Shown: piece by piece, positions 1-6,580 of the stretch
Numbering within the stretch: position 1 is the stretch's first letter
Layout of the letters: each line of letters begins with the position of its first letter
NCBI GenBank assembly: GCA_947177315.1
Contig: CAMWTX010000052.1
Span: 1 to 9,442, forward strand
Direction: 5' to 3'
Source of the DNA: an uncultured Bacteroidales bacterium
Lineage (GTDB): Bacteria; Bacteroidota; Bacteroidia; Bacteroidales; P3
Length of the DNA stretch: 9,442 nucleotides
Position numbers and translations under genes: made by a program
The notes under the pieces: generated by a model
Told to the model about the DNA's origin: nothing
Database searches by the model: none
The model's input: the letters and a program-made list of their open reading frames with translations, nothing else

Positions 1-284
1 TACACATCCCGGCTCAGGTTAACCGTCTGTTTGTCGGGATTGTAGTGGTCGCTCAACATGCCCGGAACACATTGCACACTCACATCGGTTATGCCGTGGT
101 CACGCAGCATCTTTTCGGCCACGTCCTTGCCCGTCATGCCGTTGGGAAGCGGCACTTTGGAATACTTTTTAAACTTGTTCTTTACGTTCGCCTGCACGAT
201 CAGCCCCATGATCATCAGGCCGATAAAGATTAACCATGCCAGCGAGATGCCTCCCGTTCCTGTGGTCGATTGCAAGAGTATCAT
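1..284 (-). CDS. YugP-like membrane zinc metallopeptidase (Zn_peptidase_2 family), 3' end cut by window edge
   Basis: The visible 94 residues are the N-terminus; the rest lies beyond base 1. A hydrophobic segment at about residues 12-30 (SLAWLIFIGLMIMGLIV) is a membrane anchor. It is followed by a basic KNKFKKYSKV stretch, a TGKDVAEKML helix (51-60) and the signature LSDHYNP (77-83) before KQTVNLS. This order matches the start of YugP-type putative neutral zinc peptidases, which are integral membrane proteins. The HExxH zinc site of the family comes later and cannot be seen here, so catalysis is inferred. The ATG at 284 follows the cysS stop by 23 bases. The leader is A-rich with no Shine-Dalgarno, as is normal in Bacteroidota. 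Probably the last visible gene of the rbfA-permease-cysS transcript. Family assignment is fairly sure; the substrate is unknown. Confidence 0.85.
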   Translation of the reverse strand, partial: MILLQSTTGTGGISLAWLIFIGLMIMGLIVQANVKNKFKKYSKVPLPNGMTGKDVAEKMLRDHGITDVSVQCVPGMLSDHYNPDKQTVNLSRDV

Positions 285-307
285 TTCTTTTGTTTTTTAT
301 TCGGTAA

Positions 308-1807
308 CTATTCGGCTTTCCAAGTGGCCCCGTCCTTGCCGTCCATCACCACGATGCCGAGGTTCTTCAATTCGTCGCGGATCAGGTCGGAGGTGGCAAA
401 ATCTTTCTGCGCCTTGGCTTTGGCGCGTATATCGAGCAGGATAGACATGATGCCGTCCATCTTCTGCGCCGATTTGTCGCCGCTCTCGGCCATGCGCAAG
501 CCCAGCACCTCTTCCACAAAATCGCGGTAGAGATTCCTCGCCGTTTCCACATCCTGCGCGGTAAAGGCAATCTTGTTGTCGGCGGCGGAGTTCACCATCT
601 TCACCAAATCGAACAGGTGGGCAATCAGCACGGGCGTGTTGAAATCATCGTCCATGGCGGCCTGGCCCTTGGCGTAGAGTTCATCCAAGGCATCTTTGGC
701 TCCCGATGCCGATGCCGGTTTGATCCGATCCAAAACCGGAAGCACCTGCATCAGCCTTTGCAGGCCTTTTTCCGCCGAAATCAAGGCTTCGTTGCCGAAA
801 TCCAGCGTGCTGCGGTAATGCGCCTGCAGAATAAAGAAACGGATGGTCATCGGGTCGTAAGCCTGGGTGAGGTTAGGATTATTGCCCGTAAAGAACTCTT
901 CGAGCGTGATGAAGTTGCCCAACGACTTGCCCATCTTCTTGCCGTTGATCGTAATCATGTTGTTGTGCAGCCAGTATCGGCAGGGTTCCACCCCGAAAGC
1001 GGCGTTCGACTGGGCCACTTCCGCCTCGTGGTGGGGAAACATCAGGTCCATTCCGCCGCCGTGGATATCGAAAGGCTGCCCCAGATACTTGCGCGACATG
1101 GCCGTGCATTCGGTATGCCAGCCGGGAAATCCGTCGCTCCAGGGCGAGGGCCAGCGCATGATATGTTCGGGCTGCGCCTTTTTCCAGAGCGCAAAATCGG
1201 CCGGGTCGTGCTTTTCGTCCTGGGATGCCAGGTTATCGCGCGTGGTGGCCAGCAAATCTTCCAGAATCCTGCCCGAAATCTTGCCGTAGGCGAACTTCTG
1301 CCCGTATTTGCGCACGTCGAAATACACCGAGCCGTTCTCAACGTATGCCATGCCGGAATCCAGAATCTTCTTAATCAGCTCTATCTGTTCGATGATATGC
1401 CCCGAAGCCAGAGGTTCGATACTGGGGCGTTCCACTCCCAGCATATCCATAAACGCATGGTAGCGGTTGGTGTAATACTGCGCCACTTCCATCGGTTCAA
1501 GCTGTTCCAGACGGGCTTTCTTGGCTATCTTGTCTTCCCCTTCGTCGGCATCGTGTTCCAAATGCCCCACATCGGTAATGTTGCGCACATAACGAACCTT
1601 GTAACCGAGATATTTGAGATAGCGGAAAACAATATCGAAAGTAACCGCCGAACGGGCATGGCCCAAATGCGGGTCGCCATATACGGTAGGCCCGCAGACA
1701 TACATTCCCACTTGAGGCGAATGCAGCGGTTCAAAGGCTTCTTTCTTGCGCGATACCGTGTTGGTAACGCACAGATGATGTTGACGGATTTTTGTTTCCT
1801 TTTCCAT
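308..1807 (-). CDS. cysS: Cysteinyl-tRNA synthetase
   Basis: A class I aminoacyl-tRNA synthetase of 499 residues, cytoplasmic, which joins cysteine to tRNA-Cys using ATP. Seen in the sequence: CGPTVY (38-43), the HIGH-box variant HLGH (47-50), WHTECTAMS with Cys234, FPHHEAE with His259 and Glu263, and the KMSKS-box variant KMGKS (291-295). By alignment to the E. coli enzyme, the zinc ligands should be Cys38, Cys234, His259 and Glu263; all four are present. The C-terminal helical (DALR-type) region from about 370 carries the anticodon-binding part. It is somewhat longer than the roughly 460-residue E. coli protein, partly through a loop around 185-220. The chosen ATG is 3 bases after the stop of the upstream permease (TAA GAA ATG), which suggests translational coupling. 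The stop is TAG. The identification is firm; nothing is missing. Confidence 0.98.
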   Translation of the reverse strand: MEKETKIRQHHLCVTNTVSRKKEAFEPLHSPQVGMYVCGPTVYGDPHLGHARSAVTFDIVFRYLKYLGYKVRYVRNITDVGHLEHDADEGEDKIAKKARLEQLEPMEVAQYYTNRYHAFMDMLGVERPSIEPLASGHIIEQIELIKKILDSGMAYVENGSVYFDVRKYGQKFAYGKISGRILEDLLATTRDNLASQDEKHDPADFALWKKAQPEHIMRWPSPWSDGFPGWHTECTAMSRKYLGQPFDIHGGGMDLMFPHHEAEVAQSNAAFGVEPCRYWLHNNMITINGKKMGKSLGNFITLEEFFTGNNPNLTQAYDPMTIRFFILQAHYRSTLDFGNEALISAEKGLQRLMQVLPVLDRIKPASASGAKDALDELYAKGQAAMDDDFNTPVLIAHLFDLVKMVNSAADNKIAFTAQDVETARNLYRDFVEEVLGLRMAESGDKSAQKMDGIMSILLDIRAKAKAQKDFATSDLIRDELKNLGIVVMDGKDGATWKAE

Positions 1808-1810
1808 TTC

Positions 1811-3043
1811 TTATTCTTTTTCTGCCGGCTTTCCGGCAAACACGCATACTTGTTTCAACGGGAGCGCCGAGGCAAGCATTCCCACGGCCAATCCCACACA
1901 CAGCACCAACAGCAAATCGCCCGGCTGCCAATACACCGGATAGGCATCGGTGATATAATTGCCCGAACCGCCGCCCAGCTTGACCCAACCGAACTTCTGT
2001 TGCCCGAAAGCCAGCAGGCTTCCCGCCAACAGCCCCGAAAGCGTTCCCCAAACACACACCAGCAGACCATTAAAGAAAAATAGTTTCCGCAGACGGCCGT
2101 TTTCCAGCCCCATGCCCGACAGAATGGCGATATCCCGGCGCTTTTCGTACATCAGCAGCATCTGGTCGGCCACCATGGTAAAGGTGGCAATCAGCATCAC
2201 AAACGCAAAAACGGCTATCACAATCAGTTTTTCGGCTTTCATGCTCTTGAAAAGTGTCTGTTGCTGTTCCATGCGGTCCTTTACCGTAAAACCCTCGCCC
2301 AAAGAAGCCCGCAGGCTCTTTTTCACGTCCTTGATCCGGTGTCCCGGCGATACTTTCAACTCGATGGAGGAAAGGGCGTTTTGGGAATGGAACATCTGCC
2401 GCGCAAAACCGATATGGCAGAACACATAGCGGTTGTCGTATTCGGGAATGGAACTGAAAAGCCCCGACGGATACAGGGGAAAGGAACTGATGGCCTGCTG
2501 CATGGCAAAAGGATTGTCGAGCAGACTGCCATCCACGGCATACAGCAGGCAGGCTTCGGCACGGGTAGGCGGAATCTGCAGCTGGTCGTAAACCCCTCCG
2601 CCCATCACGGCAAAGGCGGCGTAATCGTTGTAGTCCAAATCGTAGGAACCCGAATAAATCTGTTCGACGATGCCCGAAACATGTCCATAAAGCGAATCCA
2701 CGCCTTTTAACTGCACCATAACGTTCTGATCGCCATAGGCCAGCAAGGCCTGATCTTCGAGCACGCCCGAAACCGCCTGCACACCGGACGTCTGCGCCAC
2801 TTGGCGCAACAAGCCGTTTTCCTCAAAATACTTGCCTTTGACGGCCTCTATCTTGAGGTCGGCGTCCATGCTCCCGAAACGGTCGGCAACAAAGCGGTTC
2901 ATGCCGTTCATCACCGACAGGATAAGTATCATCGCCGCCGTGCTCACCGCAATGCCCAGCACCGCCACCCGGCCGATAACGGTAACGAGGGGCGATTTCT
3001 TGGCCGAAAAATAACGTCTTGCTATAAAAACCGGCAGGTTCAC
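1811..3043 (-). CDS. FtsX-like / LolC-LolE-type ABC transporter permease
   Basis: An inner-membrane permease of 410 residues with the MacB/LolE layout. There is a first membrane helix at about 22-46, a large periplasmic domain at about 50-270, then three helices at about 272-298, 321-346 and 376-396. The segment MYEKRRDIAILSGMG (298-312), just after helix 2, is the typical coupling-helix region of LolC/E proteins. Such permeases pair with a LolD-like ATPase to release lipoproteins from the inner membrane or to transmit force to the periplasm. No ATPase partner lies within this window, so the exact role is open. The start is GTG at 3043: an in-frame stop lies 12 bases upstream and the N-terminus MNLPVFIARRYF is typical of the family. 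The gene sits 17 bases after rbfA and 3 bases before cysS, so it is likely co-transcribed with both. Confidence 0.9.
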   Translation of the reverse strand: MNLPVFIARRYFSAKKSPLVTVIGRVAVLGIAVSTAAMILILSVMNGMNRFVADRFGSMDADLKIEAVKGKYFEENGLLRQVAQTSGVQAVSGVLEDQALLAYGDQNVMVQLKGVDSLYGHVSGIVEQIYSGSYDLDYNDYAAFAVMGGGVYDQLQIPPTRAEACLLYAVDGSLLDNPFAMQQAISSFPLYPSGLFSSIPEYDNRYVFCHIGFARQMFHSQNALSSIELKVSPGHRIKDVKKSLRASLGEGFTVKDRMEQQQTLFKSMKAEKLIVIAVFAFVMLIATFTMVADQMLLMYEKRRDIAILSGMGLENGRLRKLFFFNGLLVCVWGTLSGLLAGSLLAFGQQKFGWVKLGGGSGNYITDAYPVYWQPGDLLLVLCVGLAVGMLASALPLKQVCVFAGKPAEKE

Positions 3044-3060
3044 GGCTGTGCTTTAATCTT

Positions 3061-3399
3061 TTATTGCGCCAACAGGGCTTCGATGCGTTCCACCCTGTCT
3101 AAGGAATCGTCGATAAAAAACTCCAGGCGGGGTACGATGCGCAGCTGTTTGCCCACCTTCTGCCCTAGAAGCCCCCTGATTTCGGAGGTCTTTCCCTTTA
3201 TTTTCTTAAGCGTGGATGCCTTGTCGTTGTCGGGAAACAGGCTCAGGTTGACCCGCGCCACGCTCAAATCGGGCGTCATGCGTACAAAAGTAACCGTCAT
3301 CATGATGCCCGGAAAATAAGGCTGCATATCGAGCCTGAATATCTCTCCCAACTCTTTTTGCAAGAGCCGGTTCACTTTTTGTTGCCTGTTTGTGTCCAT
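3061..3399 (-). CDS. rbfA: 30S ribosome-binding factor RbfA
   Basis: A small (112-residue) KH-fold protein needed for late maturation of the 30S subunit and 16S rRNA 5'-end processing. Seen: an N-terminal helix QQKVNRLLQKELGEIF (6-21), the MTPDLSVARVNLSLFP strand block (41-56, compare the SPDL..ARV pattern of RbfA), and the C-terminal RIVPRLEFFIDDSLDRVERI (87-106), which matches the family's R.vPeL.F..DdS.....ri signature. Full length for the family. The ATG at 3399 lies only 5 bases after a TAnnTTTG-type promoter box, so the message may be almost leaderless. It is the first gene of the minus-strand cluster. The tRNA terminator at 3445-3483 insulates it from the tRNA transcript. Confidence 0.95.
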   Translation of the reverse strand: MDTNRQQKVNRLLQKELGEIFRLDMQPYFPGIMMTVTFVRMTPDLSVARVNLSLFPDNDKASTLKKIKGKTSEIRGLLGQKVGKQLRIVPRLEFFIDDSLDRVERIEALLAQ

Positions 3400-3404
3400 A
3401 ATTA

Positions 3405-3412
3405 CAAATATA
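3405..3412 (-). promoter_or_regulatory. Possible -7 promoter box for the rbfA cluster
   Basis: The minus strand reads TATATTTG, a full match to the Bacteroidota -7 consensus TAnnTTTG, 5 bases before the rbfA ATG. I see no TTTG -33 element 19-21 bases further upstream, so support is partial. If it is used, transcription would begin at or very near the start codon. Confidence 0.4.
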
Positions 3413-3444
3413 CACTAAATTGCCCAGAAACACGCCTTAAAAGC

Positions 3445-3483
3445 AAAAGCCCCTTGATAATCGACAACTATCAAGAGGCTTTT
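3445..3483 (-). terminator. Rho-independent terminator of the tRNA-Leu operon
   Basis: Two 15-base arms (3445-3459 and 3469-3483) pair over their whole length with one G-T pair, around a 9-base loop. On the minus strand the second arm ends in GGGGCTTTT and is followed by GCTTTTAA. It lies 7 bases past the 3' end of tRNA-Leu(CAG) and before the rbfA start, so it ends the tRNA transcript. The A-rich opposite side could also stop transcription from the other direction, but no gene needs that. Confidence 0.85.
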
Positions 3484-3490
3484 CTATCTG

Positions 3491-3574
3491 TGCCCAAAAC
3501 AAGACTCGAACTTGCACTTCATTGCTGAAACTAGTCCCTGAAACTAGCGCGTCTACCAATTCCGCCACTTGGGC
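3491..3574 (-). tRNA. tRNA-Leu, anticodon CAG
   Basis: 84 bases folding as a class II tRNA. The acceptor is GCCCAAG with TTTGGGC (one G-T pair at 7-66) and discriminator A. The D-arm is GCGGAATTGGTAGACGC. The anticodon stem is CTAGT/ACTAG with loop TTCAGGG, giving anticodon CAG (plus-strand 3538-3540), which reads CUG. The variable arm is long (TTCA-GCAA-TGAA). The T-arm is GCAAG-TTCGAGT-CTTGT. The 3' CCA is not encoded, so it must be added by nucleotidyltransferase. It is the second tRNA of a two-tRNA transcript, after tRNA-Leu(GAG), and shares its D-arm and T-arm sequence with it. Confidence 0.97.
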
Positions 3575-3575
3575 T

Positions 3576-3596
3576 TTCGCGAAACCTTATCGCGAA
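3576..3596 (-). other. Hairpin in the spacer between the two tRNA-Leu genes
   Basis: A perfect 7-base inverted repeat (TTCGCGA and TCGCGAA) around a 7-base loop fills most of the 30-base spacer between the two tRNAs. It has no T-run after it on either strand, so it is not a terminator. It could form in the precursor RNA and mark or shield processing sites. That role is inference; the repeat itself is plain to see. Confidence 0.6.
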
Positions 3597-3604
3597 GTTT
3601 CATG

Positions 3605-3688
3605 TGCCCGGAACAAGACTCGAACTTGCACGTCGAAACCGACACTACCCCCTCAAAGTAGCGCGTCTACCAATTCCGCCATCTGGGC
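3605..3688 (-). tRNA. tRNA-Leu, anticodon GAG
   Basis: 84 bases, class II. The anticodon stem is CTACT/GGTAG with loop TTGAGGG, giving anticodon GAG (plus-strand 3652-3654), which reads CUC and CUU. The variable arm is GTCG-GTTT-CGAC. The D-arm matches the neighbouring tRNA-Leu(CAG), as does the T-arm GCAAG-TTCGAGT-CTTGT. The acceptor stem GCCCAGA with TCCGGGC has one non-Watson-Crick A-C pair at 5-68. No CCA is encoded. It is the first gene of the transcript, about 10 bases downstream of the promoter box. Confidence 0.96.
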
Positions 3689-3698
3689 AACGGGGTTG

Positions 3699-3729
3699 CA
3701 AAGATAGTGCTTTTTAACAAAACTGCAAA
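3699..3729 (-). promoter_or_regulatory. Promoter of the tRNA-Leu operon
   Basis: The minus strand shows TTTG (3726-3729), 19 bases, then TATCTTTG (3699-3706). This is an exact match to the Bacteroidota primary-sigma consensus TTTG-N19-21-TAnnTTTG. Transcription should start a few bases before the tRNA-Leu(GAG) 5' end at 3688, leaving a very short 5' leader. Confidence 0.85.
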
Positions 3730-3772
3730 CCGCCACCCTATTTCTGTGAGGAAAATTCTTTAACTTTACCCC

Positions 3773-4708
3773 ATGTTATCCACCCTACAAATCCCTCCCT
3801 TTTTGGAAAAAGGCGCAAAAGTGGCGCTGGTTTCCCCTGCCGGTTGCATCGAACCCGCTTGCGTGGAACGCGGCTTGAGCGTGCTCAAGTCGTGGGGGCT
3901 GCAAGTGGAGGTAGGCGCCAACGTGCTCAAGAATTTCGGCCCGTTTGCCGGAACCGATGCCGAACGCCTCTCCGACCTGCAGGCCGCCCTGGACAATCCC
4001 GAAATCCGCGCCGTTATCTGCACCCGCGGCGGCTACGGCTCGGTTCGCCTCATAGACCGCCTCGACTTTACGGCCTTTTTGCAACATCCCAAATGGATTG
4101 TGGGGTTCAGCGACATCACCGTACTGCACTCCCATCTGCAGCAGAACTTAGGCGTGGCATCCCTGCATTCGTGCATGCCGCAAACCTACCCTACCCCCGA
4201 AGACCCCGACTATCCGTTTTCCGTAGGTTCGCTCAAGAAAGCCCTTTTTGGAGAAAGCCTCGTGCACCGCTTCCGCAACCAATGCCTCAACCGCCCCGGA
4301 AGCGCTACCGCACCCCTTATCGGCGGAAACCTTTCCATTCTGTACAGTCTGCGCGGAACCGCCACCGACATAGACCCCACGGGCAAGATTCTCTTTATCG
4401 AAGACCTGGACGAGTTCGACTACCATATAGACCGCATGATGATGAACCTGGAACGGGGCGGATGGTTTGAACGCATCGCCGGCCTGATTGTGGGCACGTT
4501 CACACAGATAAAGAAAGGAGCGCACCCCTATACGCGCGACGTATGGGAAATCATCGGCAGTTACGCCGCGCCCTATGCTTATCCCGTCTGCTACGGATTC
4601 CCGGCAGGACACGTGCCCTACAACCGCGCCCTGTATATGGGCATCCCTGCCTGCCTCGAAGTGGAAAACTCGGCACAGACCCCATCACAACTCTCATTCC
4701 TGCTTTAA
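3773..4708 (+). CDS. ldcA: LD-carboxypeptidase (murein tetrapeptide carboxypeptidase, peptidase family S66)
   Basis: 311 residues. The enzyme removes the terminal D-alanine from tetrapeptide muropeptides in the cytoplasm during peptidoglycan recycling. The serine-hydrolase triad of family S66 is visible: Ser113 in GFSD (nucleophile elbow), Glu210 in FIED, and His280 in GHVPYN. Also seen are VALVSPAG (17-24) near the N-terminus and CTRGGYGSVRLID (83-95), both typical of the family. No signal peptide, in keeping with a cytoplasmic enzyme. Full length. The ATG at 3773 is the first possible start and gives the usual family N-terminus. A box TAACTTTA, one base off the promoter consensus, ends five bases before it, but no good -33 element goes with it. 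The next gene starts one base after this stop, so the two are almost certainly co-translated. Confidence 0.95.
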   Translation: MLSTLQIPPFLEKGAKVALVSPAGCIEPACVERGLSVLKSWGLQVEVGANVLKNFGPFAGTDAERLSDLQAALDNPEIRAVICTRGGYGSVRLIDRLDFTAFLQHPKWIVGFSDITVLHSHLQQNLGVASLHSCMPQTYPTPEDPDYPFSVGSLKKALFGESLVHRFRNQCLNRPGSATAPLIGGNLSILYSLRGTATDIDPTGKILFIEDLDEFDYHIDRMMMNLERGGWFERIAGLIVGTFTQIKKGAHPYTRDVWEIIGSYAAPYAYPVCYGFPAGHVPYNRALYMGIPACLEVENSAQTPSQLSFLL

Positions 4709-4709
4709 G

Positions 4710-6458
4710 ATGAACACCGGCAAACCTTGCTTTCCTCCCCGAAACGAAAAGGAACTGGAACTGTATTCGAGCGCGTCCAGCCTTTCCGATATGGAAATCT
4801 TTATTTTTCCCGAACTGATGTACGCCCTGGTGCTGGCCAACATCATGTCGCCCGTCCTTTGGAAATGGCGAAAAGAAAAATGGTTCGAGAATATTGAGAA
4901 GAAATCGCTCAACTACAAGATAAACCGCATCAAGCAATATGTGATGGACCACTATGTTTTCAACCTCGACCTGGAAACATGGGGTCTGACCACGAAAGAC
5001 AAGGAACTGGCCCGTTTCAAAGAATTTATCGACCCTGCCGCATTGGCGCAGTCGAACGCGCTTTTCGGCTACGAAGGCGATAAATATTACTACGATGTGG
5101 ATATACGCCGGCATTTCGGTCTGGACAAATACGATGCCGACATCGTGCCTTACTGGAAAACCGAAACGGTGGAAGCCATGGATGCCTTCCGCTTTAAAGA
5201 CGGCTACGCCACCGGCGCGGGCGAATGCGTGTCTCTGTCGGCGCTCTATGTGGCGGCGCTGTTCGTGGTGGGGCGCATTCCGCTCGACAACATCTTTATG
5301 ATCGCCACCCCGCTCCACTCACAGAATTTCATTGCCGAAAAAGACGGCTTCATCACCAACAACCGCCGTATCGTTACCAAAAAGATGTGGTACAACGGCA
5401 CCGAACTGTCGGCCAAGGCCAGGCGGAGCATCGAAAACGAGCGCATTACGATTGTGTCTCACCTGAGCGGCGTGGTTCACACGTTCTATAAGGAAGCCTG
5501 CATGAACCCCGAGAGGTTCGACCATTTCAAGCGGAATTTCCGCGATTATCTGGAAGCCGGCATCAACTTCGAGTACTTTGCCAATTTCCTTTACAGCCGC
5601 GAATGTTATTGGAACTGTTTCCAATACCGCCATATCCGCAACGGGCGCGAATGCTACATTCCGCTCAACTGCATCTTCAACACCCAGCGTTCCAGCAAGA
5701 ACCGCTTCGACAACGAAAGCCGCCAGGCCTTGCTCGAAGAAATGGACAGCCAGTGTTTCTCGCTCTCGCCCATCCAAGACCGCATCCTCATCAACGGGAT
5801 AGAAGATTACCTGGCCGCGCATCCCGACCAAAGTTTTGAAAGCCATACCGGATTCTTTTCCCAAATCCTGCAAGGGCAATGCTGCGTGGACAAGCAGAAG
5901 ATGATTGAGGAACTGGGCGCGTTCCTCAAGATTACGCCCCGTTTGCCGGATGCCGCCCAAAAAGAGTTCGTTTCCTATCCCGAATTAAAGGTAACGCCCG
6001 ACCAGGAGCGCGAAGAAATCTGCCGATACCTGCATCAGGAAGCCCAAAACGGGCACTCCCTGGCCATTCTGAGCCTTTATGCGTGGCGCGATATGGAGCA
6101 TACCGACTGGAGCCCCTTTATCAAGGCCGCCATCGAGCGCAACCCCGTGTGCTGTCTGGGGGCAGGCGAACTTTCGGCGGAAGCCTTGGCGCAACTACTG
6201 GAGAACTTTCCCAACCAATCCATTTACGAGGGCAACCGCCTGGCACAGCCCGACGAAGTGTGGAACTTCCAACGGGGCGACGGCATCGAAAAAGCCCTCC
6301 TGCTGTTCGATATCCTTAAGTTCCGGAATCCCGGCCTGCAAGGACAACTCGAAATCAAAGGCGCGGACGTGGAACTGAGCGTGCACGAAAACGGAAAGAA
6401 CCCCGCCTCTTGGCGTTTCGTTTCCGAAAAACAGCTCGAAAAGTCGCTTTCCTTGTAG
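4710..6458 (+). CDS. Conserved hypothetical protein with a probable transglutaminase/papain-like domain
   Basis: 582 residues from the ATG at 4710, one base after the ldcA stop (TAA G ATG). The frame is open back to 4575, but that would lie inside ldcA. I do not recognise a named gene. Residues 171-218 look like a transglutaminase core: GEC with Cys173, a helix ALYVAALFVVGRIP whose IP lies 17-18 residues after the Cys (compare C...A..LRA.GIP in transglutaminases), then His203 in PLHSQNF and Asn217/Asn218, 14-15 residues later. The spacing fits a Cys-His-Asp/Asn triad, with Asn in place of the usual Asp and no HAW motif. There is no signal peptide and no clear membrane helix, so it is probably cytoplasmic. 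It has 13 cysteines, several clustered at 299-321. The rest (220-582) is unassigned. Pairing with ldcA suggests a peptide-acting or cell-wall-recycling role; this is inference. Confidence 0.85.
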   Translation: MNTGKPCFPPRNEKELELYSSASSLSDMEIFIFPELMYALVLANIMSPVLWKWRKEKWFENIEKKSLNYKINRIKQYVMDHYVFNLDLETWGLTTKDKELARFKEFIDPAALAQSNALFGYEGDKYYYDVDIRRHFGLDKYDADIVPYWKTETVEAMDAFRFKDGYATGAGECVSLSALYVAALFVVGRIPLDNIFMIATPLHSQNFIAEKDGFITNNRRIVTKKMWYNGTELSAKARRSIENERITIVSHLSGVVHTFYKEACMNPERFDHFKRNFRDYLEAGINFEYFANFLYSRECYWNCFQYRHIRNGRECYIPLNCIFNTQRSSKNRFDNESRQALLEEMDSQCFSLSPIQDRILINGIEDYLAAHPDQSFESHTGFFSQILQGQCCVDKQKMIEELGAFLKITPRLPDAAQKEFVSYPELKVTPDQEREEICRYLHQEAQNGHSLAILSLYAWRDMEHTDWSPFIKAAIERNPVCCLGAGELSAEALAQLLENFPNQSIYEGNRLAQPDEVWNFQRGDGIEKALLLFDILKFRNPGLQGQLEIKGADVELSVHENGKNPASWRFVSEKQLEKSLSL

Positions 6459-6481
6459 GCGTTCAGGCTTCTGCACTCGAT

Positions 6482-6513
6482 TTTGCATCTTCAACGAAGT
6501 TGAGTTATCTTTG
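6482..6513 (+). promoter_or_regulatory. Promoter of the M13 metallopeptidase gene
   Basis: TTTG (6482-6485), 20 bases, then TATCTTTG (6506-6513): an exact Bacteroidota primary promoter. The expected start is near 6520, which leaves a 5' leader of about 60 bases before the ATG at 6581. The leader ends in an A-rich stretch with no Shine-Dalgarno. No terminator for the preceding ldcA pair is evident in the 122-base gap, so read-through is possible. Confidence 0.85.
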
Positions 6514-6580
6514 CCGCTTTGCTCCGTTATACGGTAACGGTGTGGTTGATAAGTAAAAAAACAAAAAACACATCAACAAT

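Noticed and set aside
617..2083. A 488-codon open frame on the plus strand opposite cysS and the permease
   Set aside because: It runs antisense across two well-supported genes, resembles no family, and is rich in His, Arg and Phe. That is the usual shadow of a GC-rich gene read backwards.
3761..3768. TAACTTTA as a promoter box for ldcA
   Set aside because: It has one mismatch to the -7 consensus, no TTTG at the right distance, and ends five bases before the ATG. Too weak to list as a feature.
4575..4709. A 45-residue N-terminal extension of the transglutaminase-like protein
   Set aside because: It would overlap the ldcA coding region in another frame. The ATG at 4710, one base after the ldcA stop, is a far better coupled start.
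4551..5318. A 255-codon minus-strand frame over the ldcA end and the transglutaminase-like gene
   Set aside because: Antisense to both genes, with no domain, no promoter and no recognisable start region.
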